From contig DUOC01000166.1 of the NCBI GenBank assembly GCA_012839065.1, positions 1 to 32,508 on the forward strand: DNA of 32,508 bases. Direction: 5' to 3'. Positions 16,482 to 24,059 of the stretch are shown here, piece by piece (position 1 is the first letter of the stretch; the number at the start of each line of letters is the position of its first letter). A program made the position numbers and the translations under genes. This DNA is from Thermoanaerobacterales bacterium. Its GTDB lineage: Bacteria > Bacillota > Thermosediminibacteria > Koleobacterales > Koleobacteraceae. Under the pieces are notes generated by a model. The model did no database searches, was not told the DNA's origin, and saw only the letters and a list, made by a program, of their open reading frames with translations.

Positions 16482-17117
16482 ATGTACAAAAACAGGGAAG
16501 AAGCTGCAGAAGCGTTAGTACACCTGCTTCAAGATTATAAAAACCAAGAAGAAGTGTTGGTGTTGGCAATCCCTAGAGGAGGTGCCGTTATTGCTTCAAT
16601 AATATCTCAAAAATTAAAAGTCCCTTGGGATTTAGTAATTCCTAAAAAGATCGGAGCTCCCTTTAACCCTGAACTTGCAATTGGTGTGGTTATGCAGGAC
16701 GGTACAATAATAAAAAAAGAGGACGCTTCTATTTCCTATGGTATAGAAGATTCATATTTTGAAAATGAAAAAAACACCCTGTTAAAAGAGATCAAAAGGA
16801 GATTTGACATTTATAGAGAAGGCAAACCATTTCCTGAATTAAAAGGGAAAACCATAATTTTGACTGATGATGGGATTGCTACAGGTTTCACTGTTAAAGG
16901 TGCTGTTGAATTTCTAAAGGGCAAAGATCCTAAAGAGATCATACTTGCAGTTCCTGTTGCACCACCTGATGCGCTGCTTGAAATTGAACCGATGGTGGAT
17001 AAGATTGTATGCCCTTTAAGACCCGAATTTTTCTTTGCAGTAGGGCAGTTTTATGAAAACTTTACCCAAATAACAGATGAAGAAGTGATAAATCTTTTTA
17101 ACAGCCAGTCTTTTTAG
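16482..17117 (+). CDS. Phosphoribosyltransferase family protein
   Basis: A 211-aa type I phosphoribosyltransferase fold. The PRPP-binding motif is ILTDDGIATGFT in the second half, and the N-terminal part has LAIPRGGAVIASII and KIGAPFNPELAIG. It resembles the stand-alone COG1926 group, whose substrate is unknown. ATG 16482 is chosen (6 nt after AGAAGGGGG); ATG 16476 is too close to that site, and the frame extends upstream to an ATG at 16431 without support. It is a single gene between two terminators. Confidence 0.85.
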   Translation: MYKNREEAAEALVHLLQDYKNQEEVLVLAIPRGGAVIASIISQKLKVPWDLVIPKKIGAPFNPELAIGVVMQDGTIIKKEDASISYGIEDSYFENEKNTLLKEIKRRFDIYREGKPFPELKGKTIILTDDGIATGFTVKGAVEFLKGKDPKEIILAVPVAPPDALLEIEPMVDKIVCPLRPEFFFAVGQFYENFTQITDEEVINLFNSQSF

Positions 17118-17127
17118 CTTTATATAG

Positions 17128-17181
17128 AAAAAGCAAAGAGAGAATCACTGCAGGTATCAATGTTCTCTCTTCGCTTTTTTT
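17128..17181. terminator. Bidirectional terminator between convergent genes
   Basis: AAAAAGC-A-AAGAGAGAA (17128-17144) pairs with TTCTCTCTT-C-GCTTTTT (17163-17179) around an 18-nt loop with one internal mismatch. A T-run follows on both strands, so it serves the phosphoribosyltransferase gene and the leftward yyaC. Confidence 0.85.
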
Positions 17182-17189
17182 GATTGGAT

Positions 17190-17780
17190 TTAACCCAGAT
17201 GAAACCTTTTAAAACTGTAGTGCAGCCCTTTTGATATTGTATCAGCCATCTTTATAACCAAACTTAAACGCGTATTCTGCAGTACTAGATGTTCCATAAA
17301 TCCTCCAATGTTGACAATACCTGTAATGTTGAAGTTTCCGACTGCAGGTAGGTTTTTTTTAACCCCGGCTCCCGGGAAAAGGGGTCCGTCTTTAATGCTG
17401 ATTTGGCCAATATGTTCCATTTTACCCAGGCATGCATCTACAGCAATAATAAACGGATCTTTATATCTTTTATTTATTGTGTCAAGGTTTTCTTCGAGAT
17501 TGACTGCATGAACGGGTCTGTCAAGGTTACCAAAAACGTGAACTGACGGGGTATTAAATCGGATTAGATTTGAACCTATTAGCGGACCTAATGAGTCCCC
17601 TGTTGAGCGATCCGTTCCAATACAGAGTATTATTATCTCATTAAAACAATCTTCATCATAAAGATCAAGGAAAAATTCTGTAAAAGAATTTGAAAAATCT
17701 ATTAATGAGTTTGGTTTATTAACATCTATCCTTTTTTCTCTTTTTCCTCTTATGAAACTGTTCAAAAATTGAGGATACAA
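17190..17780 (-). CDS. yyaC: Spore protein YyaC (DUF1256, protease-like)
   Basis: This 196-aa leftward protein has the DUF1256 signature CIGTDRSTGDSLGPLIG, then VDACLGKMEHIG and a Gly-rich VGNFNITGIVNIGG. The fold relates to the GPR/HybD maturation peptidases. In Bacillus yyaC is expressed in the forespore and lies near parB, matching this position. The start is TTG 17780, 6 nt after TTGGAGGT; no ATG fits. It is a marker that the host sporulates. Confidence 0.9.
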   Translation of the reverse strand: MYPQFLNSFIRGKREKRIDVNKPNSLIDFSNSFTEFFLDLYDEDCFNEIIILCIGTDRSTGDSLGPLIGSNLIRFNTPSVHVFGNLDRPVHAVNLEENLDTINKRYKDPFIIAVDACLGKMEHIGQISIKDGPLFPGAGVKKNLPAVGNFNITGIVNIGGFMEHLVLQNTRLSLVIKMADTISKGLHYSFKRFHLG

Positions 17781-17813
17781 ATGAAGACCTCCAAAAAATA
17801 ATTATCATAAGAA

Positions 17814-17841
17814 TTATATGTTAATTTTAGGGAAATTATTC
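17814..17841 (-). promoter_or_regulatory. Candidate forespore (sigma G/F-like) promoter for yyaC
   Basis: On the minus strand GAATA (17841-17837) is followed after 16 bp by CATATAA (17820-17814), about 34 bp upstream of the TTG start. This resembles the sigma-G pattern (GMATR, CATWHTA) with one deviation and a short spacer. The idea rests mainly on the expected regulation of yyaC. Confidence 0.3.
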
Positions 17842-17882
17842 ATAATAGGGAAAGAAATTATTCAGAAAGGTTTTGCAATTAA

Positions 17883-17891
17883 TGGTATAAT
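17883..17891 (+). promoter_or_regulatory. Extended -10 promoter for the beta-propeller/CvpA operon
   Basis: TGGTATAAT gives a perfect -10 (17886-17891) with an upstream TG, about 46 bp before the start codon. No good -35 is present at 17 bp, which is common for extended -10 promoters. Confidence 0.5.
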
Positions 17892-17937
17892 AAAATATAA
17901 TTAAAATATGTAAATCTTATCTTTGGAGGTATATGTG

Positions 17938-19056
17938 TTGTCATTTAATAAAGGTAAGACACTGGTTTTGGCAGCCCTATTACTGACGGCAATTGCAATT
18001 TTCTATCTTGCTGTTAATGGACACTTTACCAGCAATATTGAAGCCGAAGTATATTCTTTGAACGGAACGCCTATCTCTGTTAATAATGTCCTTTCTTTGA
18101 ACGAAGAAATGGTTATCACAAACGAAAATAATAAGCTGCTGGGTTACAATCTCTGGAATAACGAATTTATTTGGGATATCCCCTTAAAAAATCCTGTTAA
18201 TAGGTTTTGGGATATTGGGGGTAGAGCTGTCATAGAATCATTAAGCGGTGCTTCCATGGTTGATCTTATCAGCCATAAAACTTTATGGGATTTTACAGCT
18301 GGTGGAGAAATTGAAAGAGTAGTAGATGTATGTAAAAGTTTTATAGTATTTGAATCAAGAACGAAAAAAGCTGAAGAAAAATGTGCTTTTTATTTTATAA
18401 ATAATGAAGGTGAAGCCGAATGGAATTTTCCATTACATACAGAGGCTGTACTTTGCGGAGCAATTTCCTCGGATGAAGAATATATAAGTATAAGCACATT
18501 AGAGATATCAGATTATATAAAGAGTAGGATTTACCTATTTAATAAAAACGGGGATATAATTTGGGCAAAAATTTTTGATAATGAGATCATAACCTTTATT
18601 TTTTTTAACGGTGAAGATGTGGGGGCTTTAATAGAGAATACCCTCATCTATATATCGCCAAACGGTAATATAAAAGAAGAAACAAAATTATCAGGCACTG
18701 TAATGATGGCATCTGCTTCAAAAGAAGGTCATATAGCAATATGTAGAAAAGATTCCCCTGAAAGTAATATAGTTAAGGATATAGGCAGAACATATATTGA
18801 TCTGTATGGGGGGAGCACAGGCAAAAGGTTATGGAGTGTTGAATTAGAAAACGATTGCAGGCATCTTAATATTTCTGATGACGGTTACTTGGTAGTAGTA
18901 TCTACCACAAACCGTGTTGTAGCTATTACAAGAAAAGGTGACATTGCGGGAGAATACAATACAGACTTTTCTATCGATAAAATGATTATTTCACCTTTTG
19001 GCATTCCTTTCATTATAAGCCATGAAAACGGTAGTGTTTTGGTGTACGATTTATAA
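17938..19056 (+). CDS. Membrane-anchored beta-propeller protein (DUF5711-like)
   Basis: This 372-aa protein has an N-terminal membrane helix (about 7-27) and then repeated blades of four-strand character, for example NNKLLGYNLWNNEFIWDIPL and GSTGKRLWSVELENDC. The pattern resembles PQQ-like propellers and the DUF5711 family of Firmicutes. It should face outside the membrane, probably as a scaffold; no catalytic residues are evident. TTG 17938 lies 7 nt after TTTGGAGGT; GTG 17935 and TTG 17923 are less well placed. A CvpA-family gene follows after 14 bp. Confidence 0.75.
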   Translation: MSFNKGKTLVLAALLLTAIAIFYLAVNGHFTSNIEAEVYSLNGTPISVNNVLSLNEEMVITNENNKLLGYNLWNNEFIWDIPLKNPVNRFWDIGGRAVIESLSGASMVDLISHKTLWDFTAGGEIERVVDVCKSFIVFESRTKKAEEKCAFYFINNEGEAEWNFPLHTEAVLCGAISSDEEYISISTLEISDYIKSRIYLFNKNGDIIWAKIFDNEIITFIFFNGEDVGALIENTLIYISPNGNIKEETKLSGTVMMASASKEGHIAICRKDSPESNIVKDIGRTYIDLYGGSTGKRLWSVELENDCRHLNISDDGYLVVVSTTNRVVAITRKGDIAGEYNTDFSIDKMIISPFGIPFIISHENGSVLVYDL

Positions 19057-19070
19057 GGGGGAATGGGCCA

Positions 19071-19748
19071 ATGGTTCTGGCGGACTGGGTTATAATTTTT
19101 ATAATCGGGCTAAACATAATTGATGGGTTAAGAAAAGGGTTTATCACTGCTTTTTTCGGTCTTCTCAGTGTTTTGGGTTCGATATTTGCTGCTATGTATT
19201 ATCATAAAGATATTTCAGCTTTACTCAATAAAAGATTGTTATTAAACCAAAAGATCAAAGAACTGCTGGCGGAAAAACTTACCTTTCTGCCAGGCACTCA
19301 GGGTTTACCCGGAATAACAGATCCGCCGCCAAGCAATAATATTTTAGAAGTATTCAAAGGAACATGGTACCACTTTTTAATAAAAGAACCCGGAGATCTG
19401 ATACTTGGCAGTTTGGATATAATTACACCTTTGGCTGATTTTTTCGTTAATATTATTAGTTTTTTTATGCTTTTTATTGCAGCTAAATTAGTACTTTCGG
19501 CTGCAAACATCATATTTAATAAGTTGGTTAAGACTGGGGGATTGTCTGGTTTGAACAAAACATTAGGTATTATATTTGGAGGCATAAAGGGCATAATTAT
19601 TATTATGTTAATTATTACTTTTATGATCCCCTTTTTATCTGTAAACCCTACCGGATTTCTGAATACAGCCTTTAACAGTTCTGTCCTTGCAAAGTATTTT
19701 TATTTATACAATTTTATTCCCCCATTTTTAGCAGGTTTTACAATTTAA
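19071..19748 (+). CDS. CvpA family membrane protein
   Basis: A 225-aa protein with an N-terminal CvpA pattern (ADWVIIFIIGLNIIDGLRKGFI) and about four membrane helices. The GLSGLNKTLGIIFGGIKGIII region near the end is also characteristic. There is a larger soluble loop (about residues 55-115). CvpA proteins are associated with colicin V production or envelope homeostasis, but the molecular role is unresolved. ATG 19071 follows AAGGGGGAAT. Close spacing to the propeller gene suggests joint function at the membrane. Confidence 0.85.
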   Translation: MVLADWVIIFIIGLNIIDGLRKGFITAFFGLLSVLGSIFAAMYYHKDISALLNKRLLLNQKIKELLAEKLTFLPGTQGLPGITDPPPSNNILEVFKGTWYHFLIKEPGDLILGSLDIITPLADFFVNIISFFMLFIAAKLVLSAANIIFNKLVKTGGLSGLNKTLGIIFGGIKGIIIIMLIITFMIPFLSVNPTGFLNTAFNSSVLAKYFYLYNFIPPFLAGFTI

Positions 19749-19772
19749 ACTAATATACAGGAGGGATGAGTT

Positions 19773-20360
19773 TTGGAAAAAACAGTTGATGCAAGAGGGC
19801 TAGCATGCCCGAAACCGGTGCTGCTGACGAAAAAAGCATTAGAAGAAATAGAAGAAGGGAATGTATTAACGATTGTTGATACGGAAATAGCCAGAGATAA
19901 TGTTATAAAGCTTGCAAAAAGTATGGATTGTAACATAATAACTGAAGAATCGAACGGTAGTTTCTATATAAATATATCGAAAAAACAGCCGATGGAATTA
20001 ACTGACATATTCCGATCAAATGAAAGTGACTATGTTTTATTGGTTACTTCACAGTTTATGGGGAAAGGGAGCGAAGAATTAGGGCGAGTTTTAATTAACA
20101 GCTTTTTTTATACCCTTTCCGAAAGCAAAAATCTGCCGCAGTGTATACTTTTTATAAACAGCGGAGTAAACCTTACTACTCAAAAGACAAGCATCATAGA
20201 GAGCCTAACATTTCTCGAATCAAAAGGTGTTGAAATATTATCCTGCGGCACATGCCTTGATTTCTATAATCTTAAGGATAGGCTTTTAATAGGCGGAATA
20301 ACTAATATGTACACTATCGCGGAAAAACTTATTGAAGCCGCCAAAGTTATTACTATTTAG
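19773..20360 (+). CDS. yedF: Sulfurtransferase-like selenium metabolism protein YedF
   Basis: A 195-aa two-domain protein. The N-terminal TusA/SirA-like domain has the conserved Cys12-Pro in DARGLACPKPVL. The C-terminal part is DsrE-like and includes a CxxC (Cys158 and Cys161, SCGTCLDFY). This architecture matches the YedF family, often found in bacteria that use selenium, but its biochemistry is not established. The start is TTG 19773, 7 nt after AGGAGGG. mscS follows after 16 bp. Confidence 0.9.
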   Translation: MEKTVDARGLACPKPVLLTKKALEEIEEGNVLTIVDTEIARDNVIKLAKSMDCNIITEESNGSFYINISKKQPMELTDIFRSNESDYVLLVTSQFMGKGSEELGRVLINSFFYTLSESKNLPQCILFINSGVNLTTQKTSIIESLTFLESKGVEILSCGTCLDFYNLKDRLLIGGITNMYTIAEKLIEAAKVITI

Positions 20361-20376
20361 GCGGGGAGAATAGAGT

Positions 20377-21225
20377 ATGGATTTTAAATTTGCTATAGGA
20401 TCAGTGTTTACGATTACTATTATAAAGGCTGCATCTGTTTTAATAATAATGAAAGTAGTATTAAATTTTGGGAACTTTATAATAGAAAAAGTAATAGGCT
20501 CTAAAAAAATCAAAGGTATACCTATCGACAAGAAAAAAGCCGATACCCTTATCTCTATATCAAAAAGTATTTTCAGGTATGTTATGTATTTTATATCAAT
20601 TGTAACTATTTTAAAGATTTTTGGCATCCCTACAGAATCAATTATTGCAACTGCTGGTATAGGAGGGCTGGCTATAGGTTTTGGTGCACAGCATCTTGTT
20701 AGTGACATCATATCGGGATTTTTCATACTTTTTGAAGAACAATTTTCAGTGGGAGATTATGTTACAACTTCAGGAGTAAGTGGTATAGTAGAAGAACTAG
20801 GGCTCCGTGTTTCAAAGATCAGAGATTTTAGCGGTGATCTGCATATAATACCTAATGGCAAGATTGAGATGGTAACAAATCATACCAGAGGCAATATGCG
20901 TGCATTAGTTGATGTAAGTGTGGCATATGAAGAAGATATTGATGAAGTTATAAATATATTAAAACAAACATGTGATGAGACCAGGCGGGAACTAAACGAT
21001 ATAATTATGGAAGGACCTAATGTGCTTGGTGTTGCTGAACTGACCGATTTGGGAGTAGTAATCCGTGTAATTGCAAAGACGGTTCCTATGGAACAGTGGG
21101 GTGTAGAAAGGGAACTGAGAAAGAGGATTAAAGCTGCTTTTGACAGAGAAGGTATTGAGATACCCTATCCAAGAAGGGTTATTATTTCAAAAAATGAGGG
21201 GAAAAACGGGGGTGTAGCTGATTGA
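20377..21225 (+). CDS. MscS family mechanosensitive channel
   Basis: A 282-aa small-conductance channel subunit with three N-terminal membrane helices (near 8-30, 65-85 and 90-112). The pore-lining third helix contains GIGGLAIGFGAQHLVSDIISG, the typical Gly/Ala pattern. A beta domain follows (FSVGDYVTTSGVSGIVEELGLR, then HIIPNGKIEMVTNHTRG). Seven such subunits open under membrane tension to release solutes. It overlaps the DUF951 gene by 4 bp. Confidence 0.95.
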   Translation: MDFKFAIGSVFTITIIKAASVLIIMKVVLNFGNFIIEKVIGSKKIKGIPIDKKKADTLISISKSIFRYVMYFISIVTILKIFGIPTESIIATAGIGGLAIGFGAQHLVSDIISGFFILFEEQFSVGDYVTTSGVSGIVEELGLRVSKIRDFSGDLHIIPNGKIEMVTNHTRGNMRALVDVSVAYEEDIDEVINILKQTCDETRRELNDIIMEGPNVLGVAELTDLGVVIRVIAKTVPMEQWGVERELRKRIKAAFDREGIEIPYPRRVIISKNEGKNGGVAD

Positions 21226-21440
21226 AGAGAATAGACATAAATGTAGGAGATGTAGTTCGCTTAAAAAAACAGCATCCCTGCGGCAGTTTCCAATGGGAGA
21301 TATACAGGACGGGAATGGATATAGGTATAAAATGCTTGGGATGCGGCAGGAAGGTAATGGTCCCAAGGACAAAAATTGAAAAAAACATAAAGGAATTTAT
21401 TAAAAAAGCAGACGAGAAAAATGATGATAACAGTGAATAA
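21222..21440 (+). CDS. DUF951 family small protein (YyzM-like)
   Basis: A 72-aa protein with the DUF951 pattern DINVGDVVRLKKQHPCGSFQW, ending in a CLGCGRKVMVPR block. Three cysteines (Cys in HPCGS and CLGC) could bind zinc. The function is unknown; homologues are encoded in the parB-rpsF interval in Bacillus too. TTG 21222 overlaps the mscS stop (TTGA) and follows GGGGGTG by 7 nt. The ychF GTPase gene usually found next in Bacillus is absent here. Confidence 0.9.
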   Translation: MKRIDINVGDVVRLKKQHPCGSFQWEIYRTGMDIGIKCLGCGRKVMVPRTKIEKNIKEFIKKADEKNDDNSE

Positions 21441-21455
21441 TAACAAAATCGCTGA

Positions 21456-21484
21456 TTGAAATAGTTTTCTTAAGATGTTATAAT
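21456..21484 (+). promoter_or_regulatory. Sigma-A promoter for rpsF-ssb-rpsR
   Basis: TTGAAA (21456-21461) and a perfect TATAAT (21479-21484) are exactly 17 bp apart. The predicted start near 21491 lies just at the 5' edge of the structured leader. Confidence 0.87.
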
Positions 21485-21495
21485 ATATATTCGGA

Positions 21496-21540
21496 TTCCC
21501 TGCTCTATGTTGGGGGCATAGGGCCGTGAGACCACAGGGA
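21496..21540 (+). promoter_or_regulatory. S6:S18-responsive ribosomal protein leader (rpsF leader)
   Basis: TTCCCTG (21496-21502) pairs with CAGGGA (21535-21540). Inside is a second stem, GCTCTATG (21502-21509) with CATAGGGC (21517-21524), followed by the unpaired CCGTGAGACCA segment. The conserved CCG next to the stem junction is the recognition feature of the published S6:S18 autoregulatory motif. The structure abuts the ribosome-binding site (21538-21547), so binding would block rpsF translation. Confidence 0.8.
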
Positions 21541-21553
21541 GGAGGTGCAAGAG

Positions 21554-21838
21554 ATGCGGGATTATGAAACGCTTTATATCATTAACCCTACATTAGAAGA
21601 AGATGAAATTAAAAATGTAGTAGAAAAATTCAAAACGCTTATTCAAAAAAACGGTGGAGAAGTAACGGATATTAATGAATGGGGAAAAAGAAGGCTAGCA
21701 TATACAGTTAAAAACATGAACGAAGGATACTATGTTTTGATGCAATTTAAAGCGGAACCTGCAGTTGTCCAAGACCTTGAGAGGGTTTTCAAGATAACTG
21801 ATGAGGTTATCCGGTACCTCATAACCAAGCAGGAATAA
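21554..21838 (+). CDS. rpsF: 30S ribosomal protein S6
   Basis: This 94-aa protein has the S6 pattern: MRDYETLYIINP at the start, GGEVTDINEWGKRRLAY in the middle and DEVIRYLITKQE at the end. S6 pairs with S18 on the platform of the small subunit. ATG 21554 is 7 nt after GGAGGTG; the GTG 21545 upstream is part of that site. It leads the rpsF-ssb-rpsR operon and is probably controlled by the leader just upstream. Confidence 0.97.
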   Translation: MRDYETLYIINPTLEEDEIKNVVEKFKTLIQKNGGEVTDINEWGKRRLAYTVKNMNEGYYVLMQFKAEPAVVQDLERVFKITDEVIRYLITKQE

Positions 21839-21865
21839 TAAAAAAACATATATGAGGTGAATAAA

Positions 21866-22264
21866 ATGAATAAGGTTATATTGATCGGCAGGCTTACAAA
21901 GGATCCCGAATTAAGGTACTTAACCAGTGGTGTGCCGGTAACTAATTTTACCATTGCTGTTGATAGGCCTTTTCTTAATCAGCAGGGCGAAAGAGAAGCC
22001 GACTTCATAAAGATAGTAGTATGGAGGAAGCTTGCGGAAAGCTGTGCAGCAAATCTTAACAAAGGAAGGCTTGTCGGAGTTTCAGGCAGACTTCAGATAA
22101 GGACTTATGATGACGAAAACAACCAGAGGCGTTGGATAACAGAAGTAGTAGCAGATGAAGTTAAATTCTTGGACTGGCCAAAAGATCGGTCAGATAAAAG
22201 TGAGGGATATGAAGCAATGGGACCGGATGCAGTTAATGAACCTTTGGACGACTTGCCGTTCTAG
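21866..22264 (+). CDS. ssb: Single-stranded DNA-binding protein
   Basis: A 132-aa SSB with the OB fold ([41 protein letters not shown]). The acidic C-terminal tip DDLPF recruits replication and repair partners. The linker is short, so the protein is smaller than Bacillus SsbA. ATG 21866 follows GAGGTGA by 5 nt. Placement between rpsF and rpsR is conserved in Firmicutes. Confidence 0.97.
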   Translation: MNKVILIGRLTKDPELRYLTSGVPVTNFTIAVDRPFLNQQGEREADFIKIVVWRKLAESCAANLNKGRLVGVSGRLQIRTYDDENNQRRWITEVVADEVKFLDWPKDRSDKSEGYEAMGPDAVNEPLDDLPF

Positions 22265-22290
22265 CCATGCAGAGGAGGGAAAAAAGTAAA

Positions 22291-22521
22291 ATGAGACCCA
22301 ATAAAGGTCGCAGAGTAAGAAAGAAAATGTGTGCTTTCTGTGCAGATAAGGTTGAATCAATAGATTATAAAGATGTAAGTAAACTGCGTAAACATATATC
22401 AGAAAGAGGCAAGATCCTTCCAAGAAGGATCACCGGGAATTGTGCAAAACATCAAAGACAGTTAACTTCTGCAATAAAAAAAGCAAGGAATATTGCACTA
22501 CTGCCTTTCACTGCCGAATAA
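22291..22521 (+). CDS. rpsR: 30S ribosomal protein S18 (zinc-binding type)
   Basis: A 76-aa S18 with the block [21 protein letters not shown] and the end IALLPFTAE. It carries the probable zinc site Cys14-Cys17 (CAFC) with Cys51 and His54 (CAKH), so it is a C-plus form, unlike B. subtilis S18. ATG 22291 is preferred: the longer frame from ATG 22267 would translate the AGGAGGG ribosome-binding site itself as Arg-Arg-Glu, and 22267 has no site of its own. The 11-nt spacer is a little long. Confidence 0.94.
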   Translation: MRPNKGRRVRKKMCAFCADKVESIDYKDVSKLRKHISERGKILPRRITGNCAKHQRQLTSAIKKARNIALLPFTAE

Positions 22522-22552
22522 AATAAATGCTCATATAAAAAACAGACGATTA

Positions 22553-22588
22553 TATAGCAGGATGATTCTTTCATCCTGCTATAATTTT
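22553..22588 (+). terminator. Hairpin terminator after rpsR
   Basis: A perfect 13-bp stem (22553-22565 with 22571-22583) around a 5-nt loop, followed by a short T-tract (ATTTTA). The weak U-tract makes it a moderate terminator. Confidence 0.7.
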
Positions 22589-22638
22589 AGAATGCTTAAT
22601 TTGTGCAGAGGTATTTCCAATTAAATGTATTTTTGCAG

Positions 22639-22670
22639 TTTGAAGGATATCGATTTCATTTGAAGAATAT
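22639..22670. repeat. Tandem 12-bp repeat at the MazG-like/gdpP unit promoter
   Basis: TTTGAAGGATAT (22639-22650) and TTTGAAGAATAT (22659-22670) are direct repeats with one difference. They start exactly 20 bp apart, two helical turns, and the second covers the proposed -35 (22660-22665). This geometry is that of a tandem operator. No known regulator is assigned. Confidence 0.5.
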
Positions 22671-22690
22671 ATAAAAGTTAGACCTATAAT
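22660..22690 (+). promoter_or_regulatory. Candidate promoter for the MazG-like/yybS/gdpP unit
   Basis: TTGAAG (22660-22665) and a perfect TATAAT (22685-22690) are 19 bp apart, 25 bp upstream of the first start codon. The spacer is longer than optimal. It follows the rpsR terminator, so a promoter is needed here. Confidence 0.5.
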
Positions 22691-22715
22691 TCCATAATGA
22701 AATGAGGGTGGTTAT

Positions 22716-23054
22716 ATGCTGCCGTTTGAAGAATTAGATATTACCAAAAACATAAAAATGATTGAATGGTTAAAAACAGAGCTTTTAAGCGGTGTATCTG
22801 ATCTGTTTAAGGTAATGGCAGCCGGTGGTAAAGAAGGTGTTTTGGACATTCTGTGCGGTATAATAATGTCTTCTTACCTTCTTGGGAAAAGGCTTGGTTT
22901 GAATTTTACGCGAATAGATTCACATATGGAGAACAAAATAAGATTGAATATTGATAAGGGTCATGAAGCAGAAAAGTGGTATGGTGATCTTACTGAACTA
23001 TCTCAGCATATAAAAGTAAATCGCCGAAAAACCGATTTCAGTGATCCTCACTAA
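22716..23054 (+). CDS. MazG-like family protein
   Basis: This 112-aa all-helical protein matches the short MazG-like family of Clostridia: DITKNIKMIEWLKTELLSGVSD, then DILCGIIMSSYLLGKRLGL and a C-terminal EAEKWYGDLTELSQHI. MazG proteins hydrolyse nucleoside triphosphates. The classical metal-binding EExxE set is not evident here, so activity is doubtful. ATG 22716 follows GAGGGTGG. It heads the unit containing yybS-type and gdpP genes. Confidence 0.75.
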   Translation: MLPFEELDITKNIKMIEWLKTELLSGVSDLFKVMAAGGKEGVLDILCGIIMSSYLLGKRLGLNFTRIDSHMENKIRLNIDKGHEAEKWYGDLTELSQHIKVNRRKTDFSDPH

Positions 23055-23078
23055 ATTTTATGTAAAGGAGGAAGCATT

Positions 23079-24038
23079 TTGCCCCAAGAATATTCCAAAA
23101 CGAGATCTATGGTTGAAGGAGCTCTACTTTCAGCTATAACTGTTCTTTTAAGTGTCGCCAGTATTTATCTGCCTCTGATTGGCACATTAGCAACTTTTGT
23201 TTGGCCTGTTCCCATAATCATCTTGATGTTAAGACACGGTATTAAGACCAGTATTATGGCAACAATTGTTTCGGGTCTAATTGTATCGCTTTTAGCGACG
23301 CCTATTGATGCAGTTTCTATAATATTAGGTTTTGGTTTGACGGGAATCGCACTGGGTTATGCCATAAGAAAAGAGTATTCCCCCGGGAAAATTCTTATAA
23401 TAGGCAGCGGGGTATCCTTTATCTCAAAGGTTATCATTATAGGCATTTCAATGCTTGTAATGAAAATAAACCCAATCAATCTGCAGATGGATATATTAAT
23501 TGAATCTTTGGAAAGTGTTTCTGAATTCTATGCTTCTTTAGGTATAAATCCGGAAAATATTGAACCGTTATTAAATTCATTTAGGGAATTAGCAAAAATA
23601 CTTCCGATAATTATACCTTCTATACTGCTTTTAGCATCTGTTATGGATGCTTTTTTGAACTTTAGTGTTGCACGTCTGGTTCTAAAAAAATTGGGGCATA
23701 CGATAAGACCATTACCCCCGTTTATATATTGGCAGCTGCCTATATATACTGTTCCAATGTTTTTAGCTGGTATAGCAATGTCTATGTTGTATAGTTTCTA
23801 CCCTAGTGAAATTCTAAAGTTTGTCGGTATGAATTTAACTATTTTCTTCCCATATTTATTTATGATACAGGGTTTATCACTTCTTGCTTTTTTCTTAAAT
23901 AAGATAAAAGCAAATAAAATATTGAGGATAGTCATAGTAATTTTTGCACTTTTTAATCCGCTTTTTTCAAGGATTCTGGTATTTGCAGGGCTTTTAGATA
24001 TTCTATTTAATTTTAGGAAACTTAAAAAGAATGCGTAA
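23079..24038 (+). CDS. DUF2232 family membrane protein (YybS-like)
   Basis: A 319-aa membrane protein with about eight helices. The N terminus (KTRSMVEGALLSAITVLLSV, then IGTLATFVWPVPIIILMLRHG) is characteristic of DUF2232/YybS, which structurally recalls ECF S components. The function is unknown. TTG 23079 follows AAAGGAGG. It sits between a MazG-like gene and gdpP, the same order as yybS-gdpP(yybT)-rplI in Bacillus. Confidence 0.88.
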   Translation: MPQEYSKTRSMVEGALLSAITVLLSVASIYLPLIGTLATFVWPVPIIILMLRHGIKTSIMATIVSGLIVSLLATPIDAVSIILGFGLTGIALGYAIRKEYSPGKILIIGSGVSFISKVIIIGISMLVMKINPINLQMDILIESLESVSEFYASLGINPENIEPLLNSFRELAKILPIIIPSILLLASVMDAFLNFSVARLVLKKLGHTIRPLPPFIYWQLPIYTVPMFLAGIAMSMLYSFYPSEILKFVGMNLTIFFPYLFMIQGLSLLAFFLNKIKANKILRIVIVIFALFNPLFSRILVFAGLLDILFNFRKLKKNA

Positions 24039-24059
24039 TTTTTTGGGGGAGAGTAAGTT

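Noticed and set aside
21484-21545. Other riboswitch classes for the structured leader before rpsF
   Set aside because: The stem arrangement, CCG element and position directly before rpsF fit the S6:S18 leader better than any metabolite-binding class.
23385-23400. Palindrome-like CCCCCGGG with A/T flanks resembling a Noc binding site
   Set aside because: It is inside a coding sequence and the arms do not match the known 14-bp site without a gap; single site only.
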